Below are positions 61,199 through 64,000 of a stretch of 64,000 bases of DNA, in pieces. Position 1 is the first letter of the stretch. Every line of letters starts with the position of its first letter. Source of the DNA: Methylobacteriaceae bacterium (GTDB lineage Bacteria > Pseudomonadota > Alphaproteobacteria > Rhizobiales > Beijerinckiaceae); NCBI GenBank assembly GCA_020638195.1, contig JACKJC010000002.1, forward strand, positions 558,001 to 622,000, read 5' to 3'. A model generated the notes under the pieces. The model did not search any database. It was not told the DNA's origin and saw nothing but the letters and a program-made list of their open reading frames with translations. Both the position numbers and the translations under genes were made by a program.

Positions 61199-61645
61199 AT
61201 GGCGAAGAAAATCGCCGGCTATATCAAGCTGCAGGTGCCCGCGGGCGCCGCCAATCCGTCGCCGCCGATCGGCCCGGCGCTCGGTCAGCGCGGTCTCAAC
61301 ATCATGGAATTCTGCAAGGCCTTCAACGCGAAGACCCAGCAGATGGAAAAGGGGATGCCGATCCCCGTCATCATCACCGCCTACCAGGACCGCTCCTTCA
61401 CCTTCGAGATGAAGCAGCCGCCGGTCTCCTTCTTCCTGAAGAAGGCCGTGGGCCTCAAGATCGGCAAGAAGCCGGCTTCGGGCTCCAAGACCCCCGGCCG
61501 CCAGGTCGTCGGCAAGGTGACCAAGGCGCAGATCCGCGAGATCGCCGAGAAGAAGATCGTCGATCTCAACTGCTCGTCGATCGAGTCGGCCATGTCGATG
61601 ATCGAAGGTTCCGCCCGCGCTATGGGCCTGCAGGTGGTGGAGTAA
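61199..61645 (+). CDS. rplK: 50S ribosomal protein L11
   Basis: The 148-residue protein is the standard L11: KKIAGYIKLQVPAGAANPSP, PPIGPALGQRGLNIMEFCKA, FNAKTQQMEKGMPIPVIITA and SFTFEMKQPPVSFFLKKAV. It is part of the GTPase-associated centre of the ribosome. Length and start fit the family, with GGAG upstream. It is followed by rplA four bases later. Confidence 0.98.
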   Translation: MAKKIAGYIKLQVPAGAANPSPPIGPALGQRGLNIMEFCKAFNAKTQQMEKGMPIPVIITAYQDRSFTFEMKQPPVSFFLKKAVGLKIGKKPASGSKTPGRQVVGKVTKAQIREIAEKKIVDLNCSSIESAMSMIEGSARAMGLQVVE

Positions 61646-61649
61646 GCCG

Positions 61650-62351
61650 ATGCACGGAAAGCGTCTCAACAAGGCCCGCGAGGGCATCGAGCGTACCAAG
61701 CTCTATCCGGTCGACCAGGCTGTGAAGCTCGTGCGCGAGCGCGCCAGCGCCAAGTTCGACGAGACCGTCGAGATCGCCATGAACCTCGGCGTCGACCCCA
61801 AGCACGCCGATCAGATGGTGCGCGGCGTGGTCAACCTGCCGAACGGCACGGGTCGCACGCTCAAGGTCGCCGTGTTCGCGCGTGGGCCGAAGGCTGACGA
61901 AGCCAAGGCCGCCGGCGCCGACATCGTCGGCGCGGACGAACTGGTCAACGAAGTGATGGGCGGCAAGATCGAGTTCGATCGCTGCATCGCCACCCCGGAC
62001 ATGATGGGCCTCGTCGGCCGCCTCGGTAAGGTTCTGGGCCCGCGCGGCCTGATGCCGAACCCGCGCGTCGGCACGGTCACGATGGACGTCGCCGGCGCCG
62101 TGAAGGCGTCGAAGGGCGGCGCCGTCGAGTTCCGCGTCGAGAAGGCGGGCATCGTGCAGGGCACGGTCGGCAAGGCCTCGTTCGACGAGGGCAAGCTGGT
62201 CGAGAACATCAAGGCCTTCGTCGACGCCGTCTCCAAGGCAAAGCCGACGGGCGCCAAGGGCACCTACATCCAGCGCGTGGCGATCTCGTCGACCATGGGC
62301 CCGGGCGTGAAGGTGGAAGTCAATTCGGTCGCTCCGGCGGTCGGGGCTTGA
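61650..62351 (+). CDS. rplA: 50S ribosomal protein L1
   Basis: The 233-residue protein has the L1 signatures KRLNKAREGIERTKLYPVDQ, NLGVDPKHADQMVRGVVNLP and NGTGRTLKVAVFARGPKADE. AMDVAGAVKASKGGAVEFRV and FVDAVSKAKPTGAKGTYIQR are at the other end. L1 binds 23S rRNA and can repress its own operon by binding a leader. It ends before the long rplJ leader. Confidence 0.98.
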   Translation: MHGKRLNKAREGIERTKLYPVDQAVKLVRERASAKFDETVEIAMNLGVDPKHADQMVRGVVNLPNGTGRTLKVAVFARGPKADEAKAAGADIVGADELVNEVMGGKIEFDRCIATPDMMGLVGRLGKVLGPRGLMPNPRVGTVTMDVAGAVKASKGGAVEFRVEKAGIVQGTVGKASFDEGKLVENIKAFVDAVSKAKPTGAKGTYIQRVAISSTMGPGVKVEVNSVAPAVGA

Positions 62352-62368
62352 CTTTCTGAAAAATAAAC

Positions 62369-62396
62369 TTCCGCCCCCTTGGCATGGGGGGCGGAA
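62369..62396 (+). terminator. GC-rich hairpin between rplA and rplJ
   Basis: TTCCGCCCCC pairs with GGGGGCGGAA around an 8-base loop. On the minus strand it is followed by AAGTTTATTTTT, so an intrinsic terminator is formed in the antisense direction, and a partial attenuator in the sense direction. Confidence 0.55.
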
Positions 62397-62658
62397 CCAT
62401 ATACACACACCCCTCCGGGGCCGACCGCCTATCGCGGCCCCGTTCCAATTCATCTTCCGCACGCATGGCGTTCTCCCGCAACGGGATGCGTCGCGCGCGC
62501 GGTGGACGTGACCTTAAGCTTCGGAATTCCGGGCGCTTTCGGTCATATCCTGTCCGAGACTGCCGGCGCCGCGGGATTTCCTGCGGCTTAATCGGAGACG
62601 GCGCCGCCAGCGTCGAATCGGCCTGCATAGACGGGGAAGAGCAGAATTTTTGGGCCAG

Positions 62659-62676
62659 CGCCGCCTTCGGGCGGCG
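62659..62676 (+). other. Small GC hairpin in the rplJ leader
   Basis: CGCCGCC, loop TTCG, GGCGGCG: a UUCG-type stable tetraloop hairpin. It may be part of the L10-binding or attenuator fold. No protein-binding test can be made from sequence alone. Confidence 0.5.
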
Positions 62677-62824
62677 GGACGTCCGGATCTGGTTCGAACC
62701 CTCTGATCCACGGAAGACCCTCGCGGTCCTCCAGGAGGACAGGAACACGGCGCCGAAGAACGCGAGTTTTTCGGCAATCAGCAGAGCGGCAACTCCGGTT
62801 GTTGCTTTCAAGGAGAAGAGCACC

Positions 62825-63340
62825 GTGGACAGAGCGGAGAAGAAAGAGGCGGTAGCGTCGTTGAACGGGGTCTTTTCGAAGACTTCGGTCGTCGTCGTCG
62901 CCCATTACTCCGGCCTGACGGTGGCCCAGATGCAAAAGCTGCGCGCTCAGATGCGCGAAGCCGGGGCCACGGTCCAGGTCGCCAAGAACCGCCTGGTCAA
63001 GATCGCTCTCGACGGCACCGACGTCGCCTCCATCGGCGCCCTGATGAAGGGCCCGACCCTGATCGCCTATTCGGACGATCCGGTGGCGGCGCCGAAAGCG
63101 GCCGTGGCATTCGCCAAGGACCACGACAAGTTCGTGATCCTGGGCGGCGCCATGGGCGCGACGGCCCTCAACCCGGACGGCGTGAAGTCGCTTGCGACCA
63201 TGCCCTCCCTCGACGAACTGCGCGCCAAGCTCGTGGGCCTCATCCAGGCTCCCGCGACCAAGCTGGCCCAGCTTTCGACGGCGCCCGCGGCCAAGCTCGC
63301 GCGCGTGTTCGGGGCCTATGCCAACAGAGACGCGGCCTGA
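62825..63340 (+). CDS. rplJ: 50S ribosomal protein L10
   Basis: The 171-residue protein begins at GTG 62825 (preceded by AGGAG) and has the L10 signatures VDRAEKKEAVASLNGVFSKT, SVVVVAHYSGLTVAQMQKLR, VAKNRLVKIALDGTDVASIG and AAKLARVFGAYANRDAA. L10 binds L12 dimers to form the stalk. GTG starts are common for rplJ. The longer upstream frame is not coding. rplL follows 51 bases later. Confidence 0.97.
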   Translation: MDRAEKKEAVASLNGVFSKTSVVVVAHYSGLTVAQMQKLRAQMREAGATVQVAKNRLVKIALDGTDVASIGALMKGPTLIAYSDDPVAAPKAAVAFAKDHDKFVILGGAMGATALNPDGVKSLATMPSLDELRAKLVGLIQAPATKLAQLSTAPAAKLARVFGAYANRDAA

Positions 63341-63391
63341 CGGCCGGCAATTGCAATCTCGCTTATCGAACCTATCTGAAGGACTGAACAA

Positions 63392-63772
63392 ATGGCCAAT
63401 CTCGAAAAGATCGTCGAAGAACTGTCGTCGCTGACGGTTCTGGAAGCCGCCGAACTCGCCAAGCTTCTCGAGGAGAAGTGGGGCGTGTCGGCCGCCGCTG
63501 CCGTTGCGGTGGCTGCTGCTCCGGCCGCTGGCGGCGGCGCTGCCGCCGCCGCCGAAGAGAAGACCGAGTTCACGGTCGTTCTCGCCTCGGCTGGCGACAA
63601 GAAGATCGAAGTCATCAAGGAAGTGCGCGCGATCACTGGTCTCGGCCTCAAGGAAGCCAAGGACCTGGTCGAGGGCGCTCCCAAGCCTGTCAAGGAAGGC
63701 GCCACGAAGGACGACGCCGAAAAGATCAAGGCTCAGCTCGAGAAGGCTGGCGCCAAGGTCGAGCTCAAGTAA
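63392..63772 (+). CDS. rplL: 50S ribosomal protein L7/L12
   Basis: The 126-residue protein has the N-terminal dimer domain (ANLEKIVEELSSLTVLEAAE), an Ala-rich hinge, and the C-terminal domain with EFTVVLASAGDKKIEVIKEV and ITGLGLKEAKDLVEGAPKPV. It recruits translation factors to the ribosome. Length and residues fit the family. It is followed by a gap and, by gene order, by rpoB. Confidence 0.98.
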   Translation: MANLEKIVEELSSLTVLEAAELAKLLEEKWGVSAAAAVAVAAAPAAGGGAAAAAEEKTEFTVVLASAGDKKIEVIKEVRAITGLGLKEAKDLVEGAPKPVKEGATKDDAEKIKAQLEKAGAKVELK

Positions 63773-63810
63773 TCGTGCGCGCCGCGCGAGCGGCGTGATG
63801 CGTTGTTTCG

Positions 63811-63833
63811 GTCCCGGGGTTCGCCCCGGGGCC
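63811..63833 (+). terminator. Hairpin between rplL and the next gene
   Basis: GGTCCCGGGG with loop TTCG pairs with CCCCGGGGCC (one mismatch at the base), 38 bases after rplL. Only a few T residues follow. In many bacteria a partial terminator at this place sets the ratio of ribosomal protein to RNA polymerase synthesis. Confidence 0.6.
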
Positions 63834-63996
63834 ATTTACGCGTTTCGGGGATCGGTTCCCCCATTCCGCCTCGGGTCAGCCTGACCGGGAGGCGCGACGG
63901 AGCATTCGGCTCCCGCCCGTTCGGAAGCGGAACGGGGAGGCGAGAGGCCGGGCGTCGAGCTCTGGGCCCGCCAGGACAAGAGGTGCGAGGAGCGAC

Positions 63997-64000
63997 ATGG
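63997..64000 (+). CDS. rpoB: Probable first bases of rpoB (cut by window edge)
   Basis: A GAGGAG ribosome site is followed by ATGG at 63997-64000. By gene order in nearly all bacteria the next gene after rplL is rpoB. Only four bases are in the window, so the identity is inferred. Confidence 0.5.

Larger units (their letters stand above)
62352..62824 (+). other. Long leader region before rplJ
   Basis: About 470 bases separate rplA and rplJ. They include a strong hairpin (62369-62396), a small one at 62659-62676, and the rplJ ribosome site (AGGAG at 62811-62815). This region should hold the L10 leader RNA that binds the L10-L12 complex to control rplJL. I see no coding gene. Confidence 0.6.

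Noticed and set aside
62384..62824. N-terminal extension of the rplJ frame
   Set aside because: L10 has a conserved start at 62825, preceded by AGGAG; the upstream region is a leader with hairpins.

Overview
The window is GC-rich, tightly packed bacterial chromosome. It most resembles an alphaproteobacterium of the Hyphomicrobiales (Rhizobiales). Evidence: the tuf / tRNA-Trp / secE / nusG / rplK-rplA-rplJ-rplL order, DUF2336 and DUF6455 proteins, a Tlde1 (DUF2778) protein, a stand-alone Lrp/AsnC ligand-binding domain, NAD kinase of the short alphaproteobacterial type, and two families of REP-like palindromes. Genus cannot be fixed from the sequence alone. There is no phage, integrase, transposase, plasmid origin or CRISPR array.

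Layout. 1-7.2 kb: end of a Rieske/glutamate-synthase-like gene, a secreted protein, an AsnC-type domain, an alpha/beta hydrolase, two c-type cytochromes, a flavin reductase-like protein, an FMN L-lactate dehydrogenase, and a MaoC hydratase / CoA-ester lyase pair. 7.3-13 kb: DUF2336, DMT exporter, membrane metallophosphoesterase, aquaporin Z and a SPOR-tailed lytic transglycosylase. 13-24 kb: lipid and acyl-CoA genes (thiolase, acyl-CoA dehydrogenase, double-hotdog thioesterase, nitroreductase, class III CoA-transferase), NAD kinase, a CHASE2 adenylate cyclase and a lipoprotein hydrolase. 24.4-33 kb: tRNA-Thr, two tandem MFS transporters with a shared extra domain, then the yjcH-actP acetate uptake pair followed by a cNMP/CBS/DUF294 signalling protein and a DnaQ-type exonuclease. 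33-41.6 kb: RlmB, tRNA-Tyr, a monoamine-oxidase-like flavoprotein, a FAD-oxidase / methyltransferase fusion, tRNA-Gly, a polysaccharide deacetylase, a HemJ/CopD-like protein and a GST. 41.6-64 kb: a translation/transcription backbone (tuf, tRNA-Trp, secE, nusG, rplKAJL, and what is probably the first bases of rpoB). It is interrupted by accessory genes: a Crp/Fnr regulator, YbjQ, Tlde1, a DapA-like aldolase, an outer-membrane barrel, a Rieske/ferric-reductase operon with two very small membrane proteins, an MFS transporter, a UvrD-like helicase, and a MazEF-like toxin-antitoxin pair placed directly before rplK.

How the genes work together. Several sets suggest organic-acid and acyl-CoA metabolism: acetate import (yjcH/actP), L-lactate oxidation, C-C lyase with hydratase, thiolase with acyl-CoA dehydrogenase, and CoA-transferase. 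The two cytochromes c and the Rieske/ferric-reductase operon are redox modules. The least explained parts are the Rieske/ferric-reductase three-gene operon (49.3-50.7 kb), the FAD-oxidase/methyltransferase fusion (36.4-38.5 kb), and the unusually stretched tuf-secE-nusG-rplK neighbourhood with its embedded toxin-antitoxin pair. All functions are read from motifs by eye; no database search was possible.
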